Assembly: GCA_963565915.1 (NCBI GenBank)
Contig: OY751495.1
Span: forward strand, 2,480,001 to 2,544,000
From: Entoloma clypeatum
Lineage: Eukaryota; Basidiomycota; Agaricomycetes; Agaricales; Entolomataceae
DNA: 64,000 nt
Direction of reading: 5' to 3'
Position 1 is the stretch's first letter, and every line of letters starts with the position of its first letter. Position numbers and translations under genes: made by a program. Shown in pieces: positions 29,273-39,221 of this stretch. The notes under the pieces were generated by a model. The model had not been told where the DNA came from, ran no database searches, and saw nothing but the letters and a program-made list of their open reading frames with translations.

Positions 29273-32036
29273 TCATGGGCGAGACGGGTTCTGCCGATGG
29301 AAATCACGGATCAAATCTTGAGCGTTCTGAACATTAGCTCGCGGTTCCCATGTGTTCTCTTCTGGGCCATATCCTTCCCACTGGACAAGGTACTGGATCT
29401 TTCCGCGGAACTTTTGAGAGTCCAGGATCGTAGACACATGATACTCTTCTTGTCCTTTGACAATAATCGGATCAGGGGCTGTTTTCTGGATGGCATACTT
29501 TGGGGTTTCATATGGTGACAACAGGGTCTCATTGAACACAGGGTGAATCATCTTCCAAGTCTTTGGAAGGTCAAGAAGATACACGCTAGCCCCTTTCTTC
29601 TCTAGGACTTTGAATGGTCTGTGTTGGAGTGCATCAAGTTTCTTTGAGGGGCCATCAGTCCTGATGTTAGTCCCTTCCAGCCACACCTTGTCTCCGATGT
29701 GGTAGTTCCGAGACGGACTTCGCCATGTGTCAACTGTCTTCTTCATCTGATCCTGTGCTTGTTTCAGCACTGCATTGGCTTCTTCTTATGCCTGTTTGAG
29801 TTTTTTCAAGAAGTCGTTGGCAGCCGGATTGGTATCTTCTAACACGAGCTCTCCCTTCCACGGATGTAAACCGTAGTTGAGGTAGAATGGGGTGTGCTTC
29901 GTCGCCTGATGTTCTTTGTCATTGTACTGGAACTCTGCGATTGCGATCCATTCAGCCCAATCATCCTGTAGATGGTTGACAAAGTTTCGTAAGAACGCTT
30001 CCGTCTCCTGATGCGATCGCTCGGCCTGTCCGTCAGTCTGTGGGTGGTATGCGGTGGACAGGTTCCTCTTGATCCCTAGCATGCGGCAGAGTATCTCCAT
30101 GAACTTTGCGGCGAACTGTGGTCCCCTATCGCTGATGATCTTCTTGGGGATCCCATGAAGCTTCCATATCTGATTCCGATAGATCTTGGCTAATCCTTCA
30201 GCTGATAGTTCCACGGTTGTCGGAATAAGGTGAAGCATCTTCGAATGTCTATCCGTGATGACCAGAATTGCGTTTATTCCATCAGATTCTGGTATCGGTC
30301 ACACGACGTTGATTCCTATGTCTTCCCATGGGTGACTTGGTGCTGCATGGGGATGTAGTGGAGCATGTTGCTTTTGTCAGTTAATCTTGTTGCATTGACA
30401 AGTGTCGCAACCCTTCACGTACTTCTTCACATCATGCAGTATGGTAGGCCACCAGTAGGTCCGAGTGAGGAGTTCATGTGTCCGGTACTGTCCTGGATGT
30501 CCAGCTACTGGTGCATCATGTGACTCAAACATCAATTCTTGTCGTAATTGTGGATCTGGCGGGACATAGACTTGTTCTCCTGCATAGGTGATTCCATTCT
30601 CCTGTTGATACCAATGAGGATTCTTTTTTTGGCCCTGTGCTACTTCTGTCTCCATGCGGTTTGAAGCCTTGATGCGTGCAATCCATGGGTTTTCGATGGT
30701 TGTGATGTTTCCAATTTTGATGGAACCAGATGTCTCACCCCCTTCAAAGAATTGTTCCTCCGTGAACATCTCCATTTGTACCACATCTTCTGATTCCAAC
30801 CGTTTCAAGAATAGTCCCTCCTTGAGCATTTGGTCACTGTCCTGTGGTTCGAGTTCCGCTTCATACCAGGGTAAGCGTGACAGGATGTCCGCTTTCACAT
30901 TGGTCTTGCCGGGCACATGCCGTAATTCGAAGTCATAGTCTTGTAACTTCATTTTCCAGCGTCGCTGTCGTTGATTCAGGTCCTGAGGACGACAGAAATA
31001 TTCCAGGTTCTTGTGATCGGTCAAGATTTCGAAACGTTCCCTGGCTTCGAGCAGATAGTGTCTCCAATCTTTTAATGCTTCCACAACCGCCAGGAGTTCC
31101 TTGTCATATATCTCGTAATTCTGTTCGGCCGCGGACATAGTCCGCAACAAGAACGCAATGGGGTGCCATTTGTCGTCTTGCTTCTGAGAGAGTACTGCTC
31201 CAATTGCATAGCCCGATGCATCGGTTTCAACCCTGAACTGTCCCTCTGGTTTCGGTAATGCCAAGACTGGTGCTGATGTAATTGCCTGTATGAGACCTTC
31301 AAAAGCTTGCTGCTCTGTTGGTCCCCAAGTAAATGCTGTACCGCCTGTGAGCACGGTGAGAGGTTTTGCGATGTTTGAGTACCCTTCAATAAAACGTCAA
31401 TAGAAGTTAGCAAATCCAAGGAACTTCTGAACTTCCTTTTTTGATGTGGGTGCTCGCCAGTTTCGAATTGTATCCACCTTCTCAGTTTCCATCTCAACAC
31501 GTCCCTCACCAACCACATATCCCAATATAGGACATTTCGTTACTTCCCATAAACACTTCTTCTCCTTTAGGAACAAATCATTGTCCGATAGGATCTGTAG
31601 GATTTCTTTGGTGTTTCGCACGAGTTCTTCCTTGGTTTTACCGATAACCATGATGTCATCCATGTAGATCACGCAGATACGTCGGCAGATCTGGTCCCAG
31701 AATAGACTAGCCATCATTTGAGAGAACGTTCCCGGGGAGTTGCAAAGACCGAAAAACATGACCAATGGTTCGAACAATCCTCGACTGGTGAGGAAGGCAG
31801 CTTTCCATTCATCGCCCTCCTTAATCCGGACGTTGTTATAGCCCCACATGATGTCCATTTTATTGAAGTAGACCGCATCTTTCAGTACGTCCAAGAGATC
31901 AGATATTCGTGGGAGTGGGAACTTGTCTTTGACCGTGAATTTATTGACCATGCGGTAATCTTGTACCAATCATTTGGAGCCATCCTTCTTGTTGATGAAG
32001 AAGCAAGGGGAGGCATAAGGGGATTTGGATGGGCGG
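29273..32036 (-). pseudogene. pol: G3 pol: RT, RNase H, integrase, chromodomain with five stops
   Basis: In one frame the stops are TGA at 31970-31972, TGA at 31397-31399, TGA at 30377-30379, TGA at 30299-30301 and TAA at 29786-29788. The first two are shared with G2; the third and fourth replace Arg and Gly codons of G1. Visible parts are RT (VIYMDDIMV), RNase H (VETDASGYAIGAVLSQ), the integrase zinc region (HELLTRTYWWPTILHDVKKYV, CDTC), the core (SDRGPQFAAKF, HPQTDGQAERS) and the chromodomain (YLVQWEGYGPEENTWEP). Confidence 0.88.
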
Positions 32037-32346
32037 TGTTGAAACTTTTCCCATCACGTAGATTAGATTAGATTAGATTACATCACGTGATCTTTACATA
32101 TCTTCATTACATACTTGTTTGGTTGGTACAAACAGTAGTACGGTATATAAGACCAGGAAACTGTCAATATCAACAAGTTGTGTCTTGACTCTTAACCAGC
32201 TCCATCGCTCTCACCAGCCTCAACCGCTCTCACTAGCCTTACCCCCTCCAAACCATGTAAGTAACCATAGCAGTATCGTAGAGTACTTCCACTGTAGCTA
32301 TGTTGCTCAGTACACCTGTGGCTAGCGCCCAGGTGGAACTTCAACA
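32037..32346 (+). repeat. 5' LTR of copia A
   Basis: TGTTGAAACTTTTCCC to GGAACTTCAACA. Contains a (GATTA)4 microsatellite (three repeats in element B, four in D), CACGTGA, the TATA box TATATAAG at 32144-32151, and ACCAT|GTAAGT at 32257, which looks like a splice donor and also forms a start-stop ATG-TAA. The primer site GGTTATGGGCCCCGGAT follows at 32347. Confidence 0.9.
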
Positions 32347-32697
32347 GGTTATGGGCCCCGGATAGCAGAGGGACTTGGGAAACGCTGGCAACAGCGAGTA
32401 CCTGCCCACTCTACCCTGGTTGGCAAAGAACCGATCGAAAGATCTAGGTTCTGAGTCTTACTTCTTCACATATGAACCTGGGAACGTCATTACGACAAGT
32501 ACCTGTCATGAGACGTCCCTAAGGGGATTGACCTAGTACACTCCATGTGGAAACGTTGATCGCACCTTATACGTTTCCGACATATAAAGGGTTTTCCCGT
32601 GACCGCTATTCCTAAAGGGAATATGTCATAAGGAATCATTTAATTGTTTTCTTGAATCATATTCATAACACATCACTGATTGGGAACCCTTTTTTAG
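32257..32697 (+). other. Predicted leader intron of copia A
   Basis: Donor CCAT|GTAAGT at 32257 in the LTR, branch-like CACTGAT, acceptor CCTTTTTTAG ending 32697, then the gag ATG at 32709. B (minus) and D keep the same donor, acceptor tract and spacing to the ATG. Excision would drop the primer site and the upstream ATG-TAA from the translated RNA. Inferred. Confidence 0.5.
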
Positions 32698-32708
32698 ATT
32701 CATCTACA

Positions 32709-34298
32709 ATGTCTACCTCTCGTTCTGCCCTCAACATCATCACCGCCTTTGACGGCATCGACTACCAGAGCTGGGCCGAGAAAATGAAGTCTTACCTCCT
32801 CCATCAAGGAGTCTGGCGCATCGTCTCTGGCGACATCACTCATCCCGTGATCGCCGACTTCACCACTACGGTCTCCACTCCCGGTCCCACCGCCACTGCT
32901 CCTCCTGTGCTGGTTACCACTGTTGACCATCCCGGCTTCCGTAAGGAAGAAAAGGCCTGGATTAGGGACGACGACACAGCCCTTGGAGCAATCCGTCTGA
33001 AAGTCTCTGAGGCGATCAGGCGACACATCAAAGACAGCACCTCGGCACTTGGCGCGTGGAAAACGCTAAAAGATGCCTACTCCAAGGTATTCCCAGCTGT
33101 CATCTTCGGCGACTTCAAAGCCGCCGTCACCTTCAAGCTGTCTGGACGCGACCCCGTGCCTGAAATCGAACGCCTGGGGTCTCTTTTCGCCCGGCTCGCC
33201 GATTCGAACTTTATCGTCCCCGATCTGATGCAGGCAATGATCCTGGCCAATGTGATTCCCGACGCCTGGTCGTCACTCTCCACCACCCTTTTCCAGGTCT
33301 ACGACGCCGACAATTTCACCTACAAAGCCGTCGCCGAAAGCATCATCTCTGAATACAGGCGCAAGTATTCGGTCGGGTCTACTCATGCTTCCAATGAGCA
33401 GGCCCGGAAAATTTCCGGGACAAAACGCAAGGGGCAGGACCCCAAATGGGAAAAGCAGCAAAAGCCAAGTACCTCGCAGAACGACGCTGACGAGCAGCCT
33501 AACTCGACTGACCCTAGTACCACTTTTGAAAAGAAGAAGGGAAAAGGACGCTGGCGCAACCAAAAGAAAAGCGCCAACACTGCAGACAACACGTCCGACC
33601 ATGTGGAAGAAACGGTTGAGTTTGTTGCTCCCGCCGTCCACTTCCCTCCTCTTCCGGCACCGTCCTTCACCACCATCACTGGCTGCGGGAAAATGACAAG
33701 TACCGCACAGCCCGATTCCGCGAGAATGCAGTCGCTCCTGCAACGAATGAACCCGCCTCCTTCCCAGTACACTGGACTTCCATCTGGAAGGCCGTCCGTG
33801 TGGAAGAAGAACGACCATGTTCGCAAACTCGCGCGCGGCATTGGTGCTCGCCCCTCAGGGTCAAACCTTCGCATTCTGGATATGATTATCCCAGAAGAAG
33901 ACGAAAGACCGTCCAAGCAGCGTCGAGTTACTCCGCCGCTGGACCAAACCCTTAGGATGATGGACATAGACCATCAAAGCGAGCGGATGGGGCCGGAACA
34001 ATTTGAAGAAGGGCTGATTGAACTTGACGGTTTGTCACATTCCTCTCTCAAACTTGACCAAATGGGAAATGCTAATAATCACGCACAGACGTTTGAATAT
34101 ATATTAGCCAGTACCAATGCAGATAGTATAGATCTCTTTAGCGATGATCTGTACAAAAAATATATCAAACATTTCGCGTCCTGCACACGCTGCAAAGAGA
34201 GAGAACGCGCTCAGTGGATCTTAGATTCCGGCGCATCATTACACTTTACCCATGAGTTTAAAGACTTCGCATACTACAGGCCTCTCAAGGCTAAGTGA
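32709..34298 (+). pseudogene. gag: Copia A Gag and protease, ending at a TGA
   Basis: About 529 codons starting MSTSRSALNIITAFDGIDYQSWAEKMK. The Gag domain (LLHQGVWRIVSGD, SYLL, LGSLFARLADSNF, YKAVAESIISEYRRK) is followed by a basic Lys-rich linker and ends in the aspartic protease motif WILDSGASLHFTHEFKDF. The frame stops at TGA 34296-34298 right after the protease start, where copia elements normally continue. Element D has a TGA at exactly the same codon. Either both descend from a dead copy or the codon is recoded; the former is more likely. Confidence 0.8.
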
Positions 34299-35702
34299 TT
34301 TGTCCAAACAGCTGAAAAGGGAAAGAAACTGGAAATTCTCAGAGTTGGGGCTGTTCCAGTATGGCATACCCTAAACGGGGAAGTAAAAACCCATCTTCTC
34401 CGACCTGTATTCTACATTCCGGACATGGACACACGCCTATTGTACCTAGGTGTCTTCCTCAATCACGGTTACAAAGTAGACGGAATGCGCGGAGAAATTA
34501 ACATCTCCAAAGGACAGAACAAAATACAGTTCTCACCTCACATTCTCGGACAAACCATTTATTGGTTAGACACTGAAATACGCCATGACCAGATCCATGC
34601 AATCTCTAGCGAAATCACTGTCGAAACCTGGCACAAACGCCTTGGCCACCCAAATGACCAGGCGCTCAATAAGATTCCCACCAGTACCAAAGGAGTACCC
34701 AAAACATTAGTACATGAGAAATCACAGGAAAGCTGCACAGGATGTCTCAAGGGAAAATGCCGAATCAGTCATACCCCAATTCAATGACGAGGGCTGCCAA
34801 ACCCTTCGATCTGATTCATTCAGACCTGAAACAGATATCCACGGCATCATACCACAAGTACAAATACTTCCTCACGTTTTTGGACGATTTTTCATCTCAT
34901 GTCTGGGTCGTCTTGCTTAGGAAAAAGTCTGGTGCCATTACGGCACTGAGACAGTTTCTTGCGATGATCCAGAACCAATTTGCTGCTACTCCTAAGAAGT
35001 GGCGAGTTGATGGAGGTGGAGAATTTGACGAATACAAAGATGTACTTGCCGATCATGGAATTCTGATCGACGTCACGCTCCCATATCAGCACCAGCAGAA
35101 TGGTAGAGCAGAAAGGATCAATCGAACACTATGGGAAAAATCTCAGGCATTGCGCTTTGATGCATGCTTACTGCCCATGTGGTGGGAATTCTGTTTGGAA
35201 CACGCAGCATTTCTCTACAACAGAACCCCCATGCAGCGTCTTGAATAGAAAACCCCTTACTTCAGGGTGACCAATGAGATCCCCGACATGTCCAGCGTCA
35301 GAGTATTTGGATGTCAGGCATATGTATATATCCCAAAGGAGAAACGTAGGAACTCCCTGGAATCAAGATCCCGATTGATGATTTATCTCGGATCAAAACC
35401 AGGGGTCAAAGGATACCGCTTCATGGATCCTGAGACCAACACGATTTTCATGGGCGGGAAAGCTATCTTTGATGAAAGCAAGTACCCTAGATGCCACATC
35501 GACCCGTTGCCAGAAAACCACCCAGAAATGGAAGACCCAGAGCCGGCTGATGAGTTTGAGGATCTCATTCCCGGCAGCAATGACGACGATAGTCACAACG
35601 AAACACCTCATGACCCAGTTCCCATTGAACAGGATCAACCTGAATCAGACAACGAATTGCCTGCCAGTGAGCCTGATGACGAACCGCGAATACCCACTCC
35701 GG
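34299..35702 (+). pseudogene. pol: Copia A integrase region, frameshifted
   Basis: Rest of protease, GAG-pre-integrase (WHKRLGHPNDQAL, CTGC) and integrase core with HSDLKQ, WRVDGGGEF and NGRAERINRTL as the D-D-E positions. A one-base deletion near 34750 (CTCAAGGG against CTCAAAGGG in D) breaks the frame, and a TAG at 35246-35248 (also in D) precedes KTPYFRVTNEIP. The frame then runs to the target site of element B at 35698-35702. Confidence 0.85.
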
Positions 35703-36007
35703 TGTTGAAGTTCCACCTGGGCGCTAGCCACAGGTGTACTGAGCAACATAGCTACAGTGGAAGTACTCTACGATACCGCTATGGTCACTTACATGGTTTG
35801 GAGGGGGTAAGGCTAGTGAGAGCGGTTGAGGCTGGTGAGAGCGATGGAGCTGGTTAAGAGTCAAGAGACAACTTGTTGATATTGACAGTTTCCTGGTCTT
35901 ATATACCGTACTACTGTTTGTACCAACCAAACAAGTATGTAATGAAGATATGTAAAGGTCACGTGATGTAATCTAATCTAATCTACATGATGGGAAAAGT
36001 TTCAACA
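35703..36007 (-). repeat. 3' LTR of element B
   Basis: 305 bp. On the minus strand it follows the purine tract ATATGGGGGGG (36018-36008) and begins TGTTGAAACTTTTCCC. It has three GATTA repeats. Confidence 0.88.
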
Positions 36008-36081
36008 CCCCCCCATATTTAGTACATACTTCTAAATACATCTTACTTTTTCCCACATATATATAGGTACTTTTGTTTCGC

Positions 36082-37692
36082 CTAGTTCTTTATCAGTCCG
36101 AAGTATGGGATAAACTTGGAAAAAAGGATTTTCCCCAGATTCTTAGTCAAAAGGTCTGCAGGGTTATTCACTCCTTCGATGAATTCGACCGTAATAATTC
36201 CTTCGGAGACTTTTTCTCTGACGAAGTGGAATCGCACGTCAATGTGCTTGGATCGCTTCTCAGTTACAGGGTTGGATGCGATAAAGACGGAGCCGTTGTT
36301 ATCTCCGTAGATCGGTACTGATCCGATCTGCATTCCAAGTTCGGCAAGCATGCTTCTCAGCCATGTTGCTGCGCGACTGCAATCTGATAGCGCCATATAC
36401 TCTGCTTCTGTAGAAGAGAGGGCGATGGTCTTTTGCGCCGATGATACCCATGTTATCGCTCCAGACGCCAGTGATATGAAGAAGCCGGTGGTAGACCTTC
36501 TCGTGTTTTCATCTGACGCCCAGTCGGAGTCTGTGAATGCATAGATCCCTTTCCCTGAGTCCCCATCGTACATGATCGCGTAATTTTTCGTTGCCTTCAA
36601 ATATCTGCAAATATCCCTAGCCACCTCTAAATGGCGTTTGGTGGGATTTGCGGAAAATTGGGACATTTTGATTACAGCAAAGCAGATGTCAGGCCTCGTT
36701 CCAATCATCAGATATAGGAGTGATCCGATGACGGATTGGTACTTAGATCGGAGTTTGAAGTGGATGGCGGGAGCAACAAACTCAACCGTTTCTTCCACAT
36801 GGTCGGACGTGTTGTCCGCATTGTTAGCGTTTTTCTTCTGATTGCGCCAACGTCCCTTTCCCTTCTTCTTCTCAGAAGCGGTACTTGGGTCGGCCGAGTT
36901 GGGCTGCTCGTCAGCATCGTTCTGCGAGGTACTTGGCTTCTGCTGCCTTTCCCATTTGGGGTCCTGCCCCTTTCGCTTTGTCTCGGAGATTTTCCGGGCC
37001 TGCTCGTTGGACGTACGAGTGGACCCAATCGAATACTTGCGCCGGTATTCTGATATGATGCTTTCCGCGACGGCTTTGTATGTGAAGTCGTCGGCGTCAT
37101 AGACCTGAAAGAGGGCAGTGGAGAGTGACGACCAGGCGTCGGGAATTGCATTTGCCAGGATCATTGCCTGCATCAGATCGGGGACATCAAAGTTCGAATC
37201 GGCGAGCCGAGCGAAAAGAGACCCCAAGCGTTCAATTTCAGGGACGGGGTCACGTCCAGAGAGCTTGTAGGTGGCGGCGGCCTTGAAGTCGCCGAAGATG
37301 ACGGCCGGGGATACCTTGGAGTAGGCATCTTTTAATGACTTCCAGGCGTCTTTTGAGGAAGTGGCGTCCTTGATGTGGCGTCTGATCGCCTCGGAGACCT
37401 TCAGGCGTATCGCCCCAAGAGCTACGTCGTCGTCCCTGATCCAGGCTTTTTCTTCCTTGCGGAAGCCGGGCTGGTCGACCGTGGTGGCCAGCACAGGGGG
37501 AGCAGTAGCAGTGGCCCCAGGGGTGGAGACTGTGGTGGTGAAGTCGGCGATGACAGGGCGGGGGATGTCGCCAGAAACAAGGCGCCAGACTCCTTGATGG
37601 AGGAGGTAAGACTTCATTTTCTCGGCCCAGCTCCGGTAGTCGATGCCGTCAAAGGCAGTGATTGTGTCGAGGGCAGAACGAGAGGTAGACAT
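36082..37692 (-). CDS. Gag-RNase H fusion protein of element B
   Basis: 536 codons with no stop, from MSTSRSALDTITAFDGIDYRSWAEKMK. Residues 1-about 310 are copia Gag with the Lys-rich linker (EKKKGKGRWRNQKKN). Then at AIHF|KLRSKYQSVIG it joins the end of RT (YLMIGTRPDICFAVIKMSQFSANPTKRHLEVA) and a complete RNase H (AFTDSDWASDENTRRSTTGFF, ALSSTEAEYMALSDC, KHIDVRFHFVREKV). Protease, integrase and the RT active site are missing. The longer relatives A and D are full of stops, yet this fusion is open, so it may have been kept as a functional product or is simply young. It starts behind the same leader and intron signals. Confidence 0.85.
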   Translation of the reverse strand: MSTSRSALDTITAFDGIDYRSWAEKMKSYLLHQGVWRLVSGDIPRPVIADFTTTVSTPGATATAPPVLATTVDQPGFRKEEKAWIRDDDVALGAIRLKVSEAIRRHIKDATSSKDAWKSLKDAYSKVSPAVIFGDFKAAATYKLSGRDPVPEIERLGSLFARLADSNFDVPDLMQAMILANAIPDAWSSLSTALFQVYDADDFTYKAVAESIISEYRRKYSIGSTRTSNEQARKISETKRKGQDPKWERQQKPSTSQNDADEQPNSADPSTASEKKKGKGRWRNQKKNANNADNTSDHVEETVEFVAPAIHFKLRSKYQSVIGSLLYLMIGTRPDICFAVIKMSQFSANPTKRHLEVARDICRYLKATKNYAIMYDGDSGKGIYAFTDSDWASDENTRRSTTGFFISLASGAITWVSSAQKTIALSSTEAEYMALSDCSRAATWLRSMLAELGMQIGSVPIYGDNNGSVFIASNPVTEKRSKHIDVRFHFVREKVSEGIITVEFIEGVNNPADLLTKNLGKILFSKFIPYFGLIKN

Positions 37693-38053
37693 TGTGAATG
37701 AATCTAAAAAGGGTTCTCAATCAGTGATGTGTTATGAATATGATTCGAGAAAACAATTGAATGATTCCTTATGACATATTCCCTTCAGGAATAGCGGTCA
37801 TGGGAAAACCCTTTATATGTCAGAAACGTATAAGGTGCGATCAATGTTTCCACATGGAGTGTACTAGGTCAATCCCCTTAGGGACGTCTCATGACAGGTA
37901 CTTGTCGTAATGATGTTCCCAGGTTCATGTGTGAAGAAGTAAGACTCAGAACCTAGATCTTTCGATCGGTTCTTCGCCAGCCAGGGTAGAGTGGGCAGGT
38001 ACTCGCTGTTGCCAGCGTTTCCCAAGTCCCTCTGCTATCCGGGGCCCATAACC

Positions 38054-38358
38054 TGTTGAAGTTCCACCTGGGCGCTAGCCACAGGTGTACTGAGCAACAT
38101 AGCTACAGTGGAAGTACTCTACGATACCGCTATGGTCACTTACATGGTTTGGAGGGGGTAAGGCTAGTGAGAGCGGTTGAGGCTGGTGAGAGCGATGGAG
38201 CTGGTTAAGAGTCAAGAGACAACTTGTTGATATTGACAGTTTCCTGGTCTTATATACCGTACTACTGTTTGTACCAACCAAACAAGTATGTAATGAAGAT
38301 ATGTAAAGGTCACGTGATGTAATCTAATCTAATCTACGTGATGGGAAAAGTTTCAACA
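38054..38358 (-). repeat. 5' LTR of element B
   Basis: 305 bp, next to the primer site (minus strand GGTTATGGGCCCCGGAT, 38053-38037). The splice-donor-like ATGTAAGT is preserved. Confidence 0.88.
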
Positions 38359-38363
38359 TCCGG

Positions 38364-38626
38364 AACCCGAGCAAGTACCAGATCGACCGATCAGGGAACG
38401 ACGAGTTCGGAAGATGCCAGGAAGCATCTATGGGGAAGACACTCCAGCATCTGATCTTGAAAAATTAGATCAAAGACGGAGATTGGGCGGTCAAACGGCA
38501 TGGATGAATGACCTCCTGATGGAGGCGATATCGGTCCAAGTTGGCATTGTTGAAATGTCCCATAAAGACATATACCCTCTTCCAAATAAAGAAGACTGGT
38601 ATGCAGCTGAACGTAAAGAGCTAGAC
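38364..38626 (+). pseudogene. pol: Copia A pol segment between nested elements B and E
   Basis: Linker from integrase to RT: RRVRKMPGSIYGEDTPASDLEKLDQRRR, then HKDIYPLPNKEDWYAAERKELD. It is open and matches element D at 61240-61490. Interrupted at 38626 by E (target TAGAC). Confidence 0.85.
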
Positions 38627-39060
38627 TGTAAGGGCAACCACTTTCACTTTTCACTTTTCCTTTACTTTCCTCCTTTCCTTTCTATTCCACCATCTCCGAC
38701 GTCCTCCGATCGTATCCGCTGTCTCCGACATCTTATCCGCCTCTCCGCATCTGACGACTCCGCCCCCATCCGCTACTCCGCACGTCGGATCGCAGGTACT
38801 ATCATTCATCTTGTTTCCATTCATCCTTCATCGCTACTCCCGATCATTGCTCATCATTCATGTGTCTCGTTTTATCTCTTATTTCATATCTCATTTTACT
38901 ATTTATCGCAGCTAGCTTGCAGGGGAATCCTTAGAACTTTCTCTTCGGATCTCCCTTGCAAGGTATGTGTTGTATTACTTATTAGACTGCTCAATCTAAT
39001 CTTCGGATCTCCCTTGCAAGTATCTGAGTTTGAGTCTTGGATCGTAAGGTCGCCCTTACA
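38627..39060 (+). repeat. 5' LTR of gypsy E
   Basis: TGTAAGGGCAACC to GGTCGCCCTTACA, so the ends form a short inverted repeat (TGTAAGGGC/GCCCTTACA). U3 around 38690-38795 has about ten TCCG-type motifs in roughly 100 bases. TATA-like TATTTAT is at 38900-38906 and the predicted RNA start AGAACTTTCT at 38933. Two copies of CTTCGGATCTCCCTTGCAAG occur in the 3' part. Confidence 0.92.
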
Positions 39061-39072
39061 GTAGAAAGTTCT
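39061..39072 (+). promoter_or_regulatory. Self-complementary primer-binding site of gypsy E
   Basis: Two bases after the LTR, AGAAAGTTCT (39063-39072) is the exact complement of AGAACTTTCT (38933-38942), which lies 33 bases downstream of the TATA-like box. It is the same geometry as in G1 (2-base gap; 10 instead of 11 pairs) with a different sequence. It predicts self-priming by the mRNA 5' end. Confidence 0.72.
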
Positions 39073-39221
39073 CATCTAATTGGACCGGGTCCGATTGCAT
39101 CGTTGTCACGATTCCGCGCTTCGGAGTAGCTTCGTCCGCGTCCGACTCCGATACATCTCACACCCCTTCCAGTTCTTCTAATTACCTCTCCGTAACCGGT
39201 GATTCTGCTCCGCGCATAGTA

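Larger units (their letters stand above)
28326..32036 (-). mobile_element. Ty3/gypsy element G3 (minus strand), sister of G2, 5' part missing
   Basis: Left to right: 3' LTR (28326-28729), accessory ORF, chromodomain, integrase, RNase H and RT, stopping abruptly at 32036 within the start of RT, where copia A begins. Gag and protease are absent. It carries the same two TGA stops as G2 at the same codons plus three more. Unlike G2 it keeps the integrase. Confidence 0.87.
35703..38358 (-). mobile_element. Element B: copia-derived, internally deleted, non-autonomous, inserted in A
   Basis: 305-bp LTRs at 35703-36007 and 38054-38358 (minus orientation), target duplication TCCGG at 35698-35702 and 38359-38363, and A is continuous across it. 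The interior (about 2 kb) keeps the primer site, leader, gag and the RNase H end joined in one open frame; protease, integrase and most of RT are missing. The LTRs differ at one base I noticed (a CpG change in the TAGATTA region), so it is young. The LTRs are clearly of the same family as A and D. Confidence 0.9.

Noticed and set aside
33273..33967. Overlapping antisense ORFs across the copia A gag (also at 36736-37151)
   Set aside because: They mirror the coding strand in A, B and D and have no recognisable domains.
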